Positions 10,153 to 19,045 of a DNA stretch of 64,000 nt are shown in pieces; position 1 is the first letter of the stretch, and every line of letters starts with the position of its first letter. The DNA comes from Magnetospirillum sp. (GTDB lineage: Bacteria; Pseudomonadota; Alphaproteobacteria; CACIAM-22H2), in assembly GCA_027532905.1 (NCBI GenBank), contig JAPZUA010000002.1, positions 806,001 to 870,000 on the forward strand, in the 5' to 3' direction. The notes beneath the pieces were generated by a model. It saw nothing but the letters and a program-made list of their open reading frames with translations, searched no databases and was not told where the DNA came from. The position numbers and the translations under genes were made by a program.

Positions 10153-10893
10153 ATGGCCCAAGCAGAACTCACAGCTCGCGACGTCATGAGCGCCAAACTC
10201 GTGTCAATTGCTCCTGATGTCAATGTACAGATTGCCGCTAAGCTCATGCTCAAGCGCAAGGTCAGCGCGCTGCTTGTTCTGGACCGCAAGCGCCGCCTGC
10301 TCGGCATTTGCAGCGAAGGCGACCTTGTTCACCGCACCGAACTGGGGTCGCGAAAGAAGGGCTCGTGGTGGCTCAACCTCGTTACGCGCGACCGCGACAT
10401 GGCTCGCGACTATGCGCGGGCTTTCGGGCGGCGCGTCTCCGACGCTATGACGCGGCACGTCGTCAGCATCGATCCAAAGACACCACTTTCGAGCATCGTT
10501 GCGTTGATGGACGAGCACAAGATCAAGCGCCTTCCGGTTATCGATGACGGGCGTGTTGTCGGCGTCGTGTCGCGCGCCGACTTGCTGACAGCTCTCGTGC
10601 GCGTCGCCGGCAAAGCTGCGGTCGAGAAGGGACTGAGCGACGTCGAAGCCTTGGGCGAGATCCGCAGGCGTATGGGCAAAGAAAGCTGGGCCGGGGCTAC
10701 GCTTGTCAGCGTGTCGGTACGACAGGGCGTGGCGACCTTCGTTGGCGTTGTTGCAGCATCGGCCCAGCGCGATGCGCTGCGCGCCCTTGCCGAGGCCGTC
10801 CCCGGCATTCGCCGCATCGACGATACGAAACTGATCGTCGATAAAGCCGCAACAGCCTTGATGCATTCTTTGCCGTTGCCGATCAGGCGATAG
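10153..10893 (+). CDS. CBS-pair and BON domain protein
   Basis: 246 residues. Two CBS motifs occupy about residues 7-140: first TARDVMSAKLVSIAPDVNV with RRLLGICSEGDLVHR, second VSDAMTRHVVSIDPKTPLSS with RVVGVVSRADLLTALV. A BON domain follows (about 165-235, SWAGATLVSVSVRQGVATFV). CBS pairs bind adenine nucleotides and BON domains associate with membranes or phospholipids, so a stress- or energy-sensing accessory role is likely, but no partner is evident. ATG 10153 is chosen because GGAGG lies 8 bases upstream (10140-10144); an earlier in-frame ATG at 10138 overlaps that SD. Confidence 0.85.
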   Translation: MAQAELTARDVMSAKLVSIAPDVNVQIAAKLMLKRKVSALLVLDRKRRLLGICSEGDLVHRTELGSRKKGSWWLNLVTRDRDMARDYARAFGRRVSDAMTRHVVSIDPKTPLSSIVALMDEHKIKRLPVIDDGRVVGVVSRADLLTALVRVAGKAAVEKGLSDVEALGEIRRRMGKESWAGATLVSVSVRQGVATFVGVVAASAQRDALRALAEAVPGIRRIDDTKLIVDKAATALMHSLPLPIRR

Positions 10894-11161
10894 ACGTTGG
10901 CTTTATAAGTATTGCGAAAACAGATACATAAGTCGACAAGCTGAGCATTTGCTTCGGCTTTTCGGTGTCTGTGGATAAGGTCACGCTTCCGTCGTACCGA
11001 GCCATGCTGTATCCAAAAAACAGCTTGTTTTCTCGAGTCGCATCGGCAAAACCATGCGCACTCGTACCAACCCTTGCTTTGCGGCCTCGCCGAAAGCAAA
11101 CGTAACACCGTAGGATCGCCTGGCAAAACTTTGAAACAACAAGCAAAGCCAGGAAGAATTG

Positions 11162-12004
11162 ATGACTGAACCGGCCGCAACAGACTTCGAACAGGACCCT
11201 GAACGCCGCACCGTCGTGCGCGAGGACGGCACGTTTGTGCTGAATCTCGGCGCCTATGACGGGCCGATCGACCTGTTGTTGGGATTGGCGCGCGATCAAA
11301 AGCTCGATTTGACGCGCATTTCGATTTTGGCTTTGGCCGAGCAGTATCTAGCCTATATCGCCGCCGCTCGGCGCTTGCGGCTCGAGATTGCGGCCGACTA
11401 TCTCGTGATGGCGGCGTGGCTTGCCTTCCTCAAATCGAAATTGCTGCTGCCGCCGATCCCCGAAGAGCCGGAGCCCGAGCCCACCGCCGCCCAAATGGAA
11501 GCGGCGCTGCGCTATCAGCTCCAGCGGTTGCAGGCCATGCAGGAGGCGGGGGCGCGGCTCTATGCGCGCGGCGTGCTGGGGCGCGACGTGTTCGGGCGTG
11601 GCATGCCGGAAGGCACACCAGTCGATACGACCGAAGTGTGGGACGTGAAGCTCGTCGAGGTCTTGCGCGCCTATGCCGAGTACCGCACGCGCGTGGACAA
11701 GCCCGTCTTGCGCATCGTTGCGACCGAGCTCGACACGATGGAAGCGGCCATCGAGCGCCTGTCGTCCATGCTCGGCACCATGAATATCCCGGACTGGACC
11801 ACGCTGCAGTCGTTCCTGCCGAGCGACTTGCGCGACGACACGGTCGGCCGCTCGCACGTGGCCGCCACCTTGTCCGCTACGCTCGAGCTTGTGCGCACAG
11901 GCCGTCTGCAAATCCGGCAGGACAGCACGTTCGGGCCCATCTATCTGCGCCGGCCGCCGGAAAACCCGATCGCCGAATTCCCCGTCGACAGGACGCCGCA
12001 ATGA
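11162..12004 (+). CDS. scpA: Segregation and condensation protein A
   Basis: 280-residue kleisin subunit of the SMC-ScpAB condensin complex that organises and segregates the chromosome. The N-terminal SMC-neck-binding segment is YDGPIDLLLGLARDQKLDLTR and the C-terminal winged-helix part (VAATLSATLELVRTGRLQIR) contacts the SMC cap. The ATG at 11162 is used; a TTG lies directly before it. The TGA overlaps the scpB ATG at 12001-12004, so the two subunits are likely co-translated. About 270 bases without a gene precede it and should contain its promoter. Confidence 0.94.
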   Translation: MTEPAATDFEQDPERRTVVREDGTFVLNLGAYDGPIDLLLGLARDQKLDLTRISILALAEQYLAYIAAARRLRLEIAADYLVMAAWLAFLKSKLLLPPIPEEPEPEPTAAQMEAALRYQLQRLQAMQEAGARLYARGVLGRDVFGRGMPEGTPVDTTEVWDVKLVEVLRAYAEYRTRVDKPVLRIVATELDTMEAAIERLSSMLGTMNIPDWTTLQSFLPSDLRDDTVGRSHVAATLSATLELVRTGRLQIRQDSTFGPIYLRRPPENPIAEFPVDRTPQ

Positions 12005-12900
12005 CCGCCTCGCCGAACCACGCTCAAGTCGAAGAACCTGAAATCACCGAAACGCCGGAAGCCGCCGAGGCGCCCGAAACCGCCGAAGCGGTCGAAGCGC
12101 CGGCTGCGGCTGAGGGTTCGGGCGAGGCCGCACCGGATGCCGCGTTTGCGGCCGACGAATTGCCGCCAGAGGAGTTGCACGCCCAAGCCTTGCGCGTCGT
12201 CGAAGCGCTGATCTTTGCATCAGCCGAGGCCTTGACGGTGCGCGAGATTTCCAAGCGCTTGCCCAAGAGCGTGGATGTCAAAGCCATCTTGGCCGAACTT
12301 GAGGCGCATTACGCACCGCGCGGTGTCAATCTCGTGCGCATTGCGGGCAAGGTTGCGTTCCGCACCGCTGCGGATATTGCCGACCGTCTCAAGATCGAGC
12401 GCGTACAGACGCGCAAATTGAGCCGTGCGGCCCTCGAAACGCTGGCAATTATTGCTTATCAAACAGCTGAGGATCGCCCGGTAACGCGCTCTGAAATAGA
12501 AGAAATTCGCGGCGTTGCCTTGTCCAAAGGTACGCTCGAAGTTCTGATGGAGGCCGAATTTGTCGGCCCTAAAGGCAACCGCGAAACGCCGGGTCGCCCG
12601 GTGACCTATGCCGTCACCGATCGCTTCCTTGAGCATTTTGGCCTCGATAGCATCAAATCGCTGCCGGGCCTCAAAGAGCTGCGCGATTTGGGCTTGCTCG
12701 ATACGCGGCCGGCCGTCAGCGCCTACAGCGAGGACAGCGGCCTGTCCGTCCTGCCCGAAATGGGCGAGGCGGCCGAAGCCGAGACGGGCCCGATCGATGA
12801 CCGCGAGATGGCAGCCGAAGACGCCGAACCGGCCGAGCCGGACATCGCGCAAGCCGAAGAAGCAGCGGTCGAGACGCCGCCGCAGCCCGAACGGCCTTAA
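12001..12900 (+). CDS. scpB: Segregation and condensation protein B
   Basis: 299 residues. The core (about 55-225) has the two winged helices of ScpB (ALRVVEALIFASAEALTVRE, then RAALETLAIIAYQTAEDRP and TRSEIEEIRGV), which dimerise and clamp ScpA. Both ends carry long acidic Ala/Glu/Pro-rich tails (residues 1-50 and 240-299) that look disordered. It directly follows scpA with a four-base overlap. The ABC ATPase gene starts 12 bases after its stop. Confidence 0.93.
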   Translation: MTASPNHAQVEEPEITETPEAAEAPETAEAVEAPAAAEGSGEAAPDAAFAADELPPEELHAQALRVVEALIFASAEALTVREISKRLPKSVDVKAILAELEAHYAPRGVNLVRIAGKVAFRTAADIADRLKIERVQTRKLSRAALETLAIIAYQTAEDRPVTRSEIEEIRGVALSKGTLEVLMEAEFVGPKGNRETPGRPVTYAVTDRFLEHFGLDSIKSLPGLKELRDLGLLDTRPAVSAYSEDSGLSVLPEMGEAAEAETGPIDDREMAAEDAEPAEPDIAQAEEAAVETPPQPERP

Positions 12901-12911
12901 TCCTCGGCCAA

Positions 12912-14018
12912 ATGTCGCGCGCAACAGCCCCAGAGATCGGCAACCCGTCGCCGGGCCTCGAGATGCGCGGCGTGTCGCATCGGTTCGGCGCGCAGCGTGT
13001 TCTGAACGACGTATCGCTTTCCGTCGCACCCGGCGAATTGCTGTGCCTGCTGGGACCCTCGGGATGCGGCAAAAGCACGCTGCTGCGCATCGCCGCCGGG
13101 CTCGAAACCTTGCAGGAAGGTAGCGTGCTGCTCGACGGCATGTCGATCGCCGAGCCAGGGGCGGCGGTCCCGCCCGAACAGCGCGGCATTGGGCTCGTCT
13201 TCCAGGATTACGCGCTGTTTCCGCATCTGAATGTCGTGGACAATGTCGCCTTTGGCCTTGCCGGGTGGCCGGCCGCCGCCCGCAAAGCGCGTGTGGCGGA
13301 GATCCTGGCTTCGGTCGGCATGGCCGAGCAGGCGCAGGCGTGGCCGCACACCTTGTCGGGCGGGCAGCAGCAGCGTGTGGCATTGGCGCGCGCACTTGCA
13401 CCCAAGCCACGCGTGGTGCTCATGGACGAGCCGTTCTCCGGCCTCGATGCGCGGCTGCGTGAGGCAATCCGTGACGATACGCTGCATGTCTTGAAGCGCA
13501 GCGGGGCCGCGACCTTGATGGTCACGCACGACCCCGAAGAGGCGATGTTTATGGCCGACCGCGTTGCGGTCATGCAGGCCGGGCACATCGAGCAGGATGC
13601 GGCCCCCGAGCGCGTCTATGCAGCACCTGCCAGCGCGTTCGTCGCGCGGTTTTTCGGCCAAACCAACGAATATCGCGCAATCGTGGCGGGCGGGGTCGCG
13701 CAGACGCCCCTGGGGCCGGTCGCCGCCGACGGTTTTGCGGACGGCACCGCCGTCTGCGTGCTCGTGCGGCCCGAGGGTATCCGCCTGTCGCCGACGGCCG
13801 AGACGGGGGCACCCGCCAAGGTGATCGCGGCCCGCCTGCTCGGGCGCTCGTCTTGGATACATCTGTGCCTTGGGACGGCGGGCGCTGAAGAAGCCAAGGA
13901 CCATCAGCATCTGCATGCGCGGGCGCCTGGCCGCTTCCTGCCGCCCGAGGGCGACGTGGTCGGCATTGAAATCGATCCTTCACAAGTCTTTGTTTTCGAA
14001 ATGCACGACACCATGTAA
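12912..14018 (+). CDS. ABC transporter ATP-binding protein (FbpC/PotA-like, with TOBE domain)
   Basis: 368 residues. ABC ATPase motifs are complete: Walker A GPSGCGKSTLL, signature LSGGQQQRVALARA, Walker B VVLMDEPFSGLD and the switch His in MVTHDPEEAMF. Residues ~240-368 form a TOBE-type regulatory region (AVCVLVRPEGIRLSP). Such ATPases power uptake of ferric iron, spermidine, thiamine or sulfate through an inner-membrane permease. No permease or binding-protein gene is adjacent, so the substrate is open and the partners must be elsewhere. It lies between scpB and tatA, where condensin and Tat genes are usually contiguous. Confidence 0.85.
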   Translation: MSRATAPEIGNPSPGLEMRGVSHRFGAQRVLNDVSLSVAPGELLCLLGPSGCGKSTLLRIAAGLETLQEGSVLLDGMSIAEPGAAVPPEQRGIGLVFQDYALFPHLNVVDNVAFGLAGWPAAARKARVAEILASVGMAEQAQAWPHTLSGGQQQRVALARALAPKPRVVLMDEPFSGLDARLREAIRDDTLHVLKRSGAATLMVTHDPEEAMFMADRVAVMQAGHIEQDAAPERVYAAPASAFVARFFGQTNEYRAIVAGGVAQTPLGPVAADGFADGTAVCVLVRPEGIRLSPTAETGAPAKVIAARLLGRSSWIHLCLGTAGAEEAKDHQHLHARAPGRFLPPEGDVVGIEIDPSQVFVFEMHDTM

Positions 14019-14141
14019 GCAATTGCGACCGCACGCCGGATCGGTTGCGGCAGACGCAAGGGTCTGCCACACTCCGGCCCGAATTTGGCCCGATCATGTG
14101 GCAAGGCGCAGTCGGGCGCTGAAATCATGGGAGCGTTTTCG

Positions 14142-14381
14142 ATGGGTATGACAAGCATTTGGCATTGGTTGATCCTGCTCGTGGTCGTGCTGCTGCTGTT
14201 CGGTGCAGGCAAGATCCCGAAGCTGATGGGCGACATGGCGTCGGGCATCAAGGCCTTCAAGAAGGGCATGAAGGACGACGAAGCCCCGGCTGAGACGGCG
14301 GCCGCAACACCGAGCCAGACAGCCCAAGTTACGGCAGCGCCGTCGGTTTCGGCACAGACCGCCGAAAAGCCGAAGGTTTGA
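14142..14381 (+). CDS. tatA: Sec-independent protein translocase subunit TatA
   Basis: About 79 residues: a short N-terminus, one membrane helix ([20 protein letters not shown]), the [20 protein letters not shown] hinge and amphipathic helix, and a polar tail. TatA oligomers form the pore for folded twin-arginine substrates. Start is uncertain: ATG 14142 has GGGAG 8 bases upstream, while ATG 14127 would add five residues (MGAFS) that also resemble TatA N-termini. It is followed by tatB and tatC in the same direction. Confidence 0.9.
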   Translation: MGMTSIWHWLILLVVVLLLFGAGKIPKLMGDMASGIKAFKKGMKDDEAPAETAAATPSQTAQVTAAPSVSAQTAEKPKV

Positions 14382-14424
14382 GCCCGGCAGAAGATCTGCC
14401 GAGCTGTCGGCGCGCGGGGGCGAC

Positions 14425-14868
14425 ATGCTGGATCTGAGCTGGGGCGAAATCGTGGTGATCGGAACGGTCGCCGTGATTTTTATTGGCCCCAAGGAGCTGC
14501 CGGGAGCCTTGCGCACGCTTGGCCATTGGGTTGGCAAGGCGCGCACGATGGCGCGCGAGTTCCAGAACAATGTCGACGACATGATCCGCGAAGCCGATCT
14601 CGACGAGGTTAAAAAGCAGGTCCAGTCGGCGCAGAGCCTCGCCAGCGGCGGCATCAGCACTGCGATCCAGAACACGATCGACCCCAAGGGCGAGCTCAAA
14701 TCGCAGGTCGAAACTGCTTTGGCGCCGCCGCCGGCTTTGGCCGCACCCACGCCCGAATCGACCTTGCCGCCGGCACCTGTACTTGCCGAGGCGCCGAGAT
14801 CGCCGGACGCTGCCGTGCCGGCGCAGATTCCGCCGCTGCCGCCCGAAGCCTCCAAACAAAGCGCATAG
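14425..14868 (+). CDS. tatB: Sec-independent protein translocase subunit TatB
   Basis: 147 residues with the TatB N-terminus MLDLSWGEIVVIGTVAVIFI, the GPKELPGALRTLG hinge and a long amphipathic helix (MAREFQNNVDDMIREADLDE), then a Pro/Ala-rich tail. TatB with TatC recognises twin-arginine signal peptides at the inner membrane. The glutamate at position 8 (WGE) is a conserved polar residue in the membrane helix. It sits 43 bases after tatA and 6 bases before tatC. Confidence 0.92.
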   Translation: MLDLSWGEIVVIGTVAVIFIGPKELPGALRTLGHWVGKARTMAREFQNNVDDMIREADLDEVKKQVQSAQSLASGGISTAIQNTIDPKGELKSQVETALAPPPALAAPTPESTLPPAPVLAEAPRSPDAAVPAQIPPLPPEASKQSA

Positions 14869-14874
14869 TCCGCC

Positions 14875-15774
14875 GTGGCCGAAGATATCGACGACAAAAA
14901 AATGCCGCTGATGGAGCATCTGGTCGAGTTGCGCCAGCGGCTGCTCTATTCGATCGTCGCATTCTTCGTGGCCTTCATCGTCGCCTACCAGTTCCACCAG
15001 CCGATCTTCAATTTTCTCGTCCAGCCGCTGAACCATGTGTTCGAGGGCCAGGCCGGGCGGCGAATGATCTTCACGGCCCCGACCGAGGCGTTTTTCACCT
15101 ACATCAAGGTCGCGTTTTTTGCAGGCATTTGCCTCTCGTTCCCGATCATCGCGAACCAGCTGTGGAAGTTCGTTGCCCCCGGACTTTACAAGCACGAACG
15201 CAACGCGTTCCTGCCGTTCCTGGTCGCAACGCCAGTCATGTTCACGCTCGGCGCGACGCTGCTCTATTACGGCGTGCTGCCGGTCGCGATGAAGTTCTTC
15301 GCCTCGTTCGAAATGCCGGCGGGCGAGGGGGCGTTGCCGATCCAGCTTGAAGCCAAGATGAGCGAGTATCTTTCGCTCGTGATGACGCTGATCCTTGCTT
15401 TCGGCATCAGCTTCCAGCTGCCGGTTCTGCTGCTGCTTCTCGTGCGCGTGGGCATTCTCTCGGCCAAAACCTTGGCGCAGAAACGCCGCTACGCGGTCGT
15501 CGGCGTCGTGGCGTTTGCGGGCATCGTCACGCCGCCCGACGTGTTCAGCCAATTGTCGCTCGCAGTGCCGATGTATCTGCTCTACGAGGCATCGATCTGG
15601 ATCGGCTATCTGATCGAGAAGAAGCGCGCCGCGTCCGACACTGAGGAAGCGCCCACTGAGACGACGCCATCCGCTCCGGCAGCGGCGGCCCCCGCCTCAA
15701 CTGCGACAACAGCAACCACCGCTGTGGCGGTCGCGGCGGGCGTGCCCGAGACCGATTTCAACGCGTCTCGTTAA
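14875..15774 (+). CDS. tatC: Sec-independent protein translocase subunit TatC
   Basis: 299-residue inner-membrane protein with six predicted helices, the twin-arginine receptor of the Tat system. Hallmarks: MPLMEHLVELRQRLLYSIVA near the N-terminus, FTAPTEAFFTYIKVAFFAGI and the conserved Pro/Glu region in the second periplasmic loop and FGISFQLPVLLLLLVRVG. The start is GTG 14875. The C-terminus has an Ala/Thr-rich tail of about 45 residues beyond the last helix. In many alphaproteobacteria serS follows; here it does not, and surE comes next after about 130 bases. Confidence 0.94.
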   Translation: MAEDIDDKKMPLMEHLVELRQRLLYSIVAFFVAFIVAYQFHQPIFNFLVQPLNHVFEGQAGRRMIFTAPTEAFFTYIKVAFFAGICLSFPIIANQLWKFVAPGLYKHERNAFLPFLVATPVMFTLGATLLYYGVLPVAMKFFASFEMPAGEGALPIQLEAKMSEYLSLVMTLILAFGISFQLPVLLLLLVRVGILSAKTLAQKRRYAVVGVVAFAGIVTPPDVFSQLSLAVPMYLLYEASIWIGYLIEKKRAASDTEEAPTETTPSAPAAAAPASTATTATTAVAVAAGVPETDFNASR

Positions 15775-15905
15775 GCCGTTCAATCCACTCGATATTTGCC
15801 GATCTGTGGACACCCGACTCGGGGCACCCGTATAACGGTCGCACTCGATTCGTCGCTCGATTCGCGATTTTGCGCCGTGCGGCCAGCGGGTTGTCAAGGA
15901 TCTGG

Positions 15906-16697
15906 ATGTTCGGCAAGCCCATCGACCTTGCAAAAGCGCGGATCCTCGTCTGCAACGACGACGGGATCGACGCGGCGGGCATTGCCTTGCTCGAGAAGAC
16001 CGCACGAAAGCTGTGCGCCGACGTATGGGTCGTCGCCCCTGAGACCGAGCAAAGTGCGGTCAGCCACTCGCTGACAATCCGCCGCCCGTTGCGCGTGCGC
16101 CAACTCGGGCCCAAGCGCTTTGCTGTCGATGGCACGCCGACCGACAGCGTGATGCTGGCCCTTCAAGAGATCATGCGCGACAACCCGCCGACCCTGTGTC
16201 TGTCGGGCATCAATCGCGGCGGCAATCTTGCCGACGACGTGACCTATTCGGGCACGATCGCGGCGGCCATGGAAGCCACCATCTTGGGCGTGCCGGCGAT
16301 CGCTTTGTCGCAGGTCGTTGCAGGCCCGCATCCGATCAAGTGGCAAACGGCCGCACACTTTGCGGGCGGCATCATTGCGAAGCTTGCGTCCGTGGGCTGG
16401 CCGCAAAACGTGCTGATGAACGTCAATTTCCCGGACGTGGCGCACGCCAAGGTGCGCGGCACAGTGCGCGCCACGCAAGGGCGCTACAAAACGTCCGACG
16501 ACATCGTGCGCAACACCGATCCGCGCGGTCAGGCCTACTACTGGATCGGGGCGGCCGTGCGCGGCCACGACGAGCGCAAAGGCACCGACATCTGGGCGAC
16601 CGACCGCGGCTACAACACGGTCACGCCGTTGCATCTCGACCTCACGCACCGCGCCATGCACAAAACGCTTGGCCGCCATTTCGGGGACGCCGCATGA
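15906..16697 (+). CDS. surE: 5'/3'-nucleotidase SurE
   Basis: 263-residue metal-dependent phosphatase acting on nucleoside monophosphates, linked to stationary-phase survival. The N-terminal ARILVCNDDGIDAAG carries the metal-binding Asp-Asp pair, PETEQSAVSHSLTI the conserved Ser, and LCLSGINRGGNLADDVTYSG the substrate-binding region. ATG 15906 is used because AAGGA lies 6 bases upstream; upstream in-frame codons lack family similarity. The TGA overlaps the pcm ATG at 16694, so the pair is coupled. Confidence 0.94.
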   Translation: MFGKPIDLAKARILVCNDDGIDAAGIALLEKTARKLCADVWVVAPETEQSAVSHSLTIRRPLRVRQLGPKRFAVDGTPTDSVMLALQEIMRDNPPTLCLSGINRGGNLADDVTYSGTIAAAMEATILGVPAIALSQVVAGPHPIKWQTAAHFAGGIIAKLASVGWPQNVLMNVNFPDVAHAKVRGTVRATQGRYKTSDDIVRNTDPRGQAYYWIGAAVRGHDERKGTDIWATDRGYNTVTPLHLDLTHRAMHKTLGRHFGDAA

Positions 16698-17329
16698 GCA
16701 CGCCCAACCATCGCATCCGCCTGCTGATGGACCTGCGTGCGGCCGGCATCGGCGACACGGCCGTGCTGTCGGCGATCGAACGCGTGCCGCGCGAGGCGTT
16801 CGTGCCGCCAACCTTCCGCGACCGCGCTTACGAAGACGCCGCCCTGCCGATCGGCCACGCGCAGACGCTGTCGCGCCCCTCGGTCGTGGGGCTGATGAGC
16901 CAAGCGCTCGAAGCAGGCCCGCGCATGAAGGTGCTCGAGATCGGCACGGGCTCGGGCTACCAGACATGCGTGCTGGCACGCATGGTGCGTCGCGTCTACA
17001 CGATCGAGCGCCATCGCGAGCTGATGCAGGAAGCCGAGGCGCGTTTCAAAGCGCTGCGTATCCACAACGTCACGACAAAGTTCGGCGACGGCTGGCAGGG
17101 CTGGGGCGCCCAAGCGCCGTTCGAGCGTATCATCGTAACGGCAGCACCCAGCGAAATTCCCGGTACATTGATCGACCAGCTCGCCGAGGGCGGCGTGATG
17201 GTGCTGCCCGTTGGGCGCGAGAAACGTACGCAAAGCCTGATCCGCGTGCGCAAAATCGATGGCCGTGCCACCATCGAGGAACTCGACGCCGTGCGATTCG
17301 TGCCGATGGTGGCAGGATTGCCGTCGTAA
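16694..17329 (+). CDS. pcm: Protein-L-isoaspartate O-methyltransferase
   Basis: 211 residues, normal for PIMT, which uses S-adenosylmethionine to repair isoaspartyl residues in aged proteins. The SAM-binding motif I is VLEIGTGSGYQTCVLARM, and the N-terminal ALPIGHAQTLSRPSVVGLM segment is the substrate-binding region. The partner surE directly upstream is a conserved neighbour in proteobacteria (both linked to stationary-phase maintenance). The nlpD-like gene starts 13 bases downstream. Confidence 0.94.
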   Translation: MSTPNHRIRLLMDLRAAGIGDTAVLSAIERVPREAFVPPTFRDRAYEDAALPIGHAQTLSRPSVVGLMSQALEAGPRMKVLEIGTGSGYQTCVLARMVRRVYTIERHRELMQEAEARFKALRIHNVTTKFGDGWQGWGAQAPFERIIVTAAPSEIPGTLIDQLAEGGVMVLPVGREKRTQSLIRVRKIDGRATIEELDAVRFVPMVAGLPS

Positions 17330-17342
17330 GGGCAGGAGGCCC

Positions 17343-18455
17343 ATGCCGGCGCGTTCGTTTCGTATTTTGCTTTGCGGTGCAGCACTCGCCGCATTGGCTG
17401 CTTGCGCGCGCAGCGGCCCGCCGGCCCCGGTTACGATCGGCAGTGCACAGCCGCCGGCAGCAAACGCTGCCCGCACGGCCGCACCTGCCACACCGATCGC
17501 CCCAGGCTCGGCCTATATCGTGCGCGACGGCGACACGCTGTTCACGGTCGCGCGACGTGCAGGCGTGCCGACGCGTGCCTTGATCGATGCCAACCGCCTC
17601 AATCCGCCTTACGCGCTTGAGCCCGGCACGCGCCTTTCAATCCCGAATGTGAATGTGCACGAGGTGCGCAGCGGCGACACGGTCTCGCAGTTGGCGCAGC
17701 GCTACGGCGTGCCGATGCGCGAGCTTGTGCGCGTAAACGCAATCGAGCCGCCCTATACGATCCGTGTGGGCCAGCGTCTCGTGATCCCGGAAACCGCGCG
17801 GCCAGAAAGCGTGCGCAATGTCGTGCCGACTCCGGCACCTGCACCCGCCGTTGCCGCCGTGGCGCCGCCACCGCCTCAGCCGCCATCTCAGCCGCAGACG
17901 GTCGTTTCAAATCCCGCTCCAGCGCCGCAAGCTGCGACGGCACCTGCAGCACCTGCGCCTGCACCGCAGATTGCGTCCGTGCCGCCCGCCGCCGCATCTG
18001 TCCCACCGCCGGCTCCTGCAAATCCGCCGGCGGCACCGGCCGGCAGCGACACGGCTGTCTCAGCCGGGCGCATGCTGTGGCCCGTGCGCGGCGTGGTGAC
18101 ATCCGATTTCGGCCCCAAGCCGGGCGGCTTGCAGAACGACGGCGTGAATATCGCCGCCCCGCGCGGCACGCCGTTTCGTGCGGCCGAAAGCGGCGTTGTG
18201 ATCTATGCCGGCAACGAGTTGCGCGGCTTCGGCAATCTGCTGCTGCTGCGCCACGAAGGCGGCATTGTGACCGCCTATGCGCATGCCGACGAATTATTGG
18301 TCCAGCGCGGCGATCAGGTGCGGCGCGGGCAGACGATCGGGCGGGTCGGGGCGACCGGCAACGTGACGACGCCGCAGCTGCATTTCGAGGTGCGCCGCGG
18401 CACGCGCGCGGTCAATCCGATCGAGTTTCTGGGATCGGTCTCGGCAGCCAACTGA
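17343..18455 (+). CDS. nlpD: NlpD-like lipoprotein: two LysM domains and degenerate M23 (LytM) domain
   Basis: 370 residues. A lipoprotein signal (MPARSFRILLCGAALAALAA, lipobox ending in Cys 21) is followed by two LysM repeats (about 57-103 and 107-153; YIVRDGDTLFTVARRAG and HEVRSGDTVSQLAQRYG), a Pro/Gln-rich linker and a C-terminal LytM/M23 domain (about 245-370). The first zinc ligands of active M23 peptidases are replaced (QNDGVNIAAPRGTPF has Asn where His and Asp are expected), while the later QLHFEVR is kept. This matches NlpD/EnvC-type activators of amidases rather than hydrolases. A role in septal peptidoglycan splitting is inferred. ATG 17343 sits after AGGAGG. Confidence 0.86.
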   Translation: MPARSFRILLCGAALAALAACARSGPPAPVTIGSAQPPAANAARTAAPATPIAPGSAYIVRDGDTLFTVARRAGVPTRALIDANRLNPPYALEPGTRLSIPNVNVHEVRSGDTVSQLAQRYGVPMRELVRVNAIEPPYTIRVGQRLVIPETARPESVRNVVPTPAPAPAVAAVAPPPPQPPSQPQTVVSNPAPAPQAATAPAAPAPAPQIASVPPAAASVPPPAPANPPAAPAGSDTAVSAGRMLWPVRGVVTSDFGPKPGGLQNDGVNIAAPRGTPFRAAESGVVIYAGNELRGFGNLLLLRHEGGIVTAYAHADELLVQRGDQVRRGQTIGRVGATGNVTTPQLHFEVRRGTRAVNPIEFLGSVSAAN

Positions 18456-18544
18456 GCTTTGCGCGGCGCGTTGACTCGACAGCTCTAAAGTGCAATTCTA
18501 TCCATCGCATGCAGAATGCATGCGCGATCGGATGGAGAATGCCC

Positions 18545-19042
18545 ATGAGCGATCTTCTTGTTCTTCGCGATCTTGTGTCTGCTTCACGCGCATCTGCGCC
18601 CAAGGTTTCTGCGCTAAAGCCCGAGCCCGCCGCCAAACCGCCTGAAAAGCCCGTCGCAAAACCGGCCGATGATACGGTCGAATTGCCGTCGGCCGAGGCC
18701 AGAATTGCGTCGTGGGCCGAAGCCAGCCGCAACGATCCGCTGGTGCTGCGCTTGGCCGAAACGGCGCGCCAAATGCGTGCCGAGTACTTGGCCACGATCC
18801 GCGATCTGCGCGATCCGCTTGCGGACTGGCAGATCCGTGCTGTACGCGACAAATCAAATCCGGGTGCTGTCAGCTACGAGCTGTCACGCCGATCGGGGGC
18901 ACCGGGCAAGGCCCTTATCACGCCGGGCCCGAACGGAGCGCGCGATGCGACGATCGTGATTTCCGAATACAGCCCGTCGCTGTTTCGCGCCGCGGGTTTT
19001 GTGCTGGGCGCATTGCAGAACGGGCGCTTGGCAGGGCTTTGA
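18545..19042 (+). CDS. Unknown 165-residue protein
   Basis: I do not recognise a family. The protein has no signal peptide or membrane helix. Residues ~17-50 are a Lys/Pro/Ala-rich low-complexity linker; residues ~55-165 look globular, with a charged helix (RLAETARQMRAEYLATIRDL) and a beta-rich C-terminus (ATIVISEYSPSLFRAAGFVL). ATG 18545 has GGAG 7 bases upstream (18534-18537); ATG 18539 four residues... two codons earlier overlaps the SD spacing. It is convergent with the DUF815 ATPase gene, whose stop lies 3 bases away. Codon use is like its neighbours, so it is likely a real gene. Confidence 0.65.
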   Translation: MSDLLVLRDLVSASRASAPKVSALKPEPAAKPPEKPVAKPADDTVELPSAEARIASWAEASRNDPLVLRLAETARQMRAEYLATIRDLRDPLADWQIRAVRDKSNPGAVSYELSRRSGAPGKALITPGPNGARDATIVISEYSPSLFRAAGFVLGALQNGRLAGL

Positions 19043-19045
19043 ACG

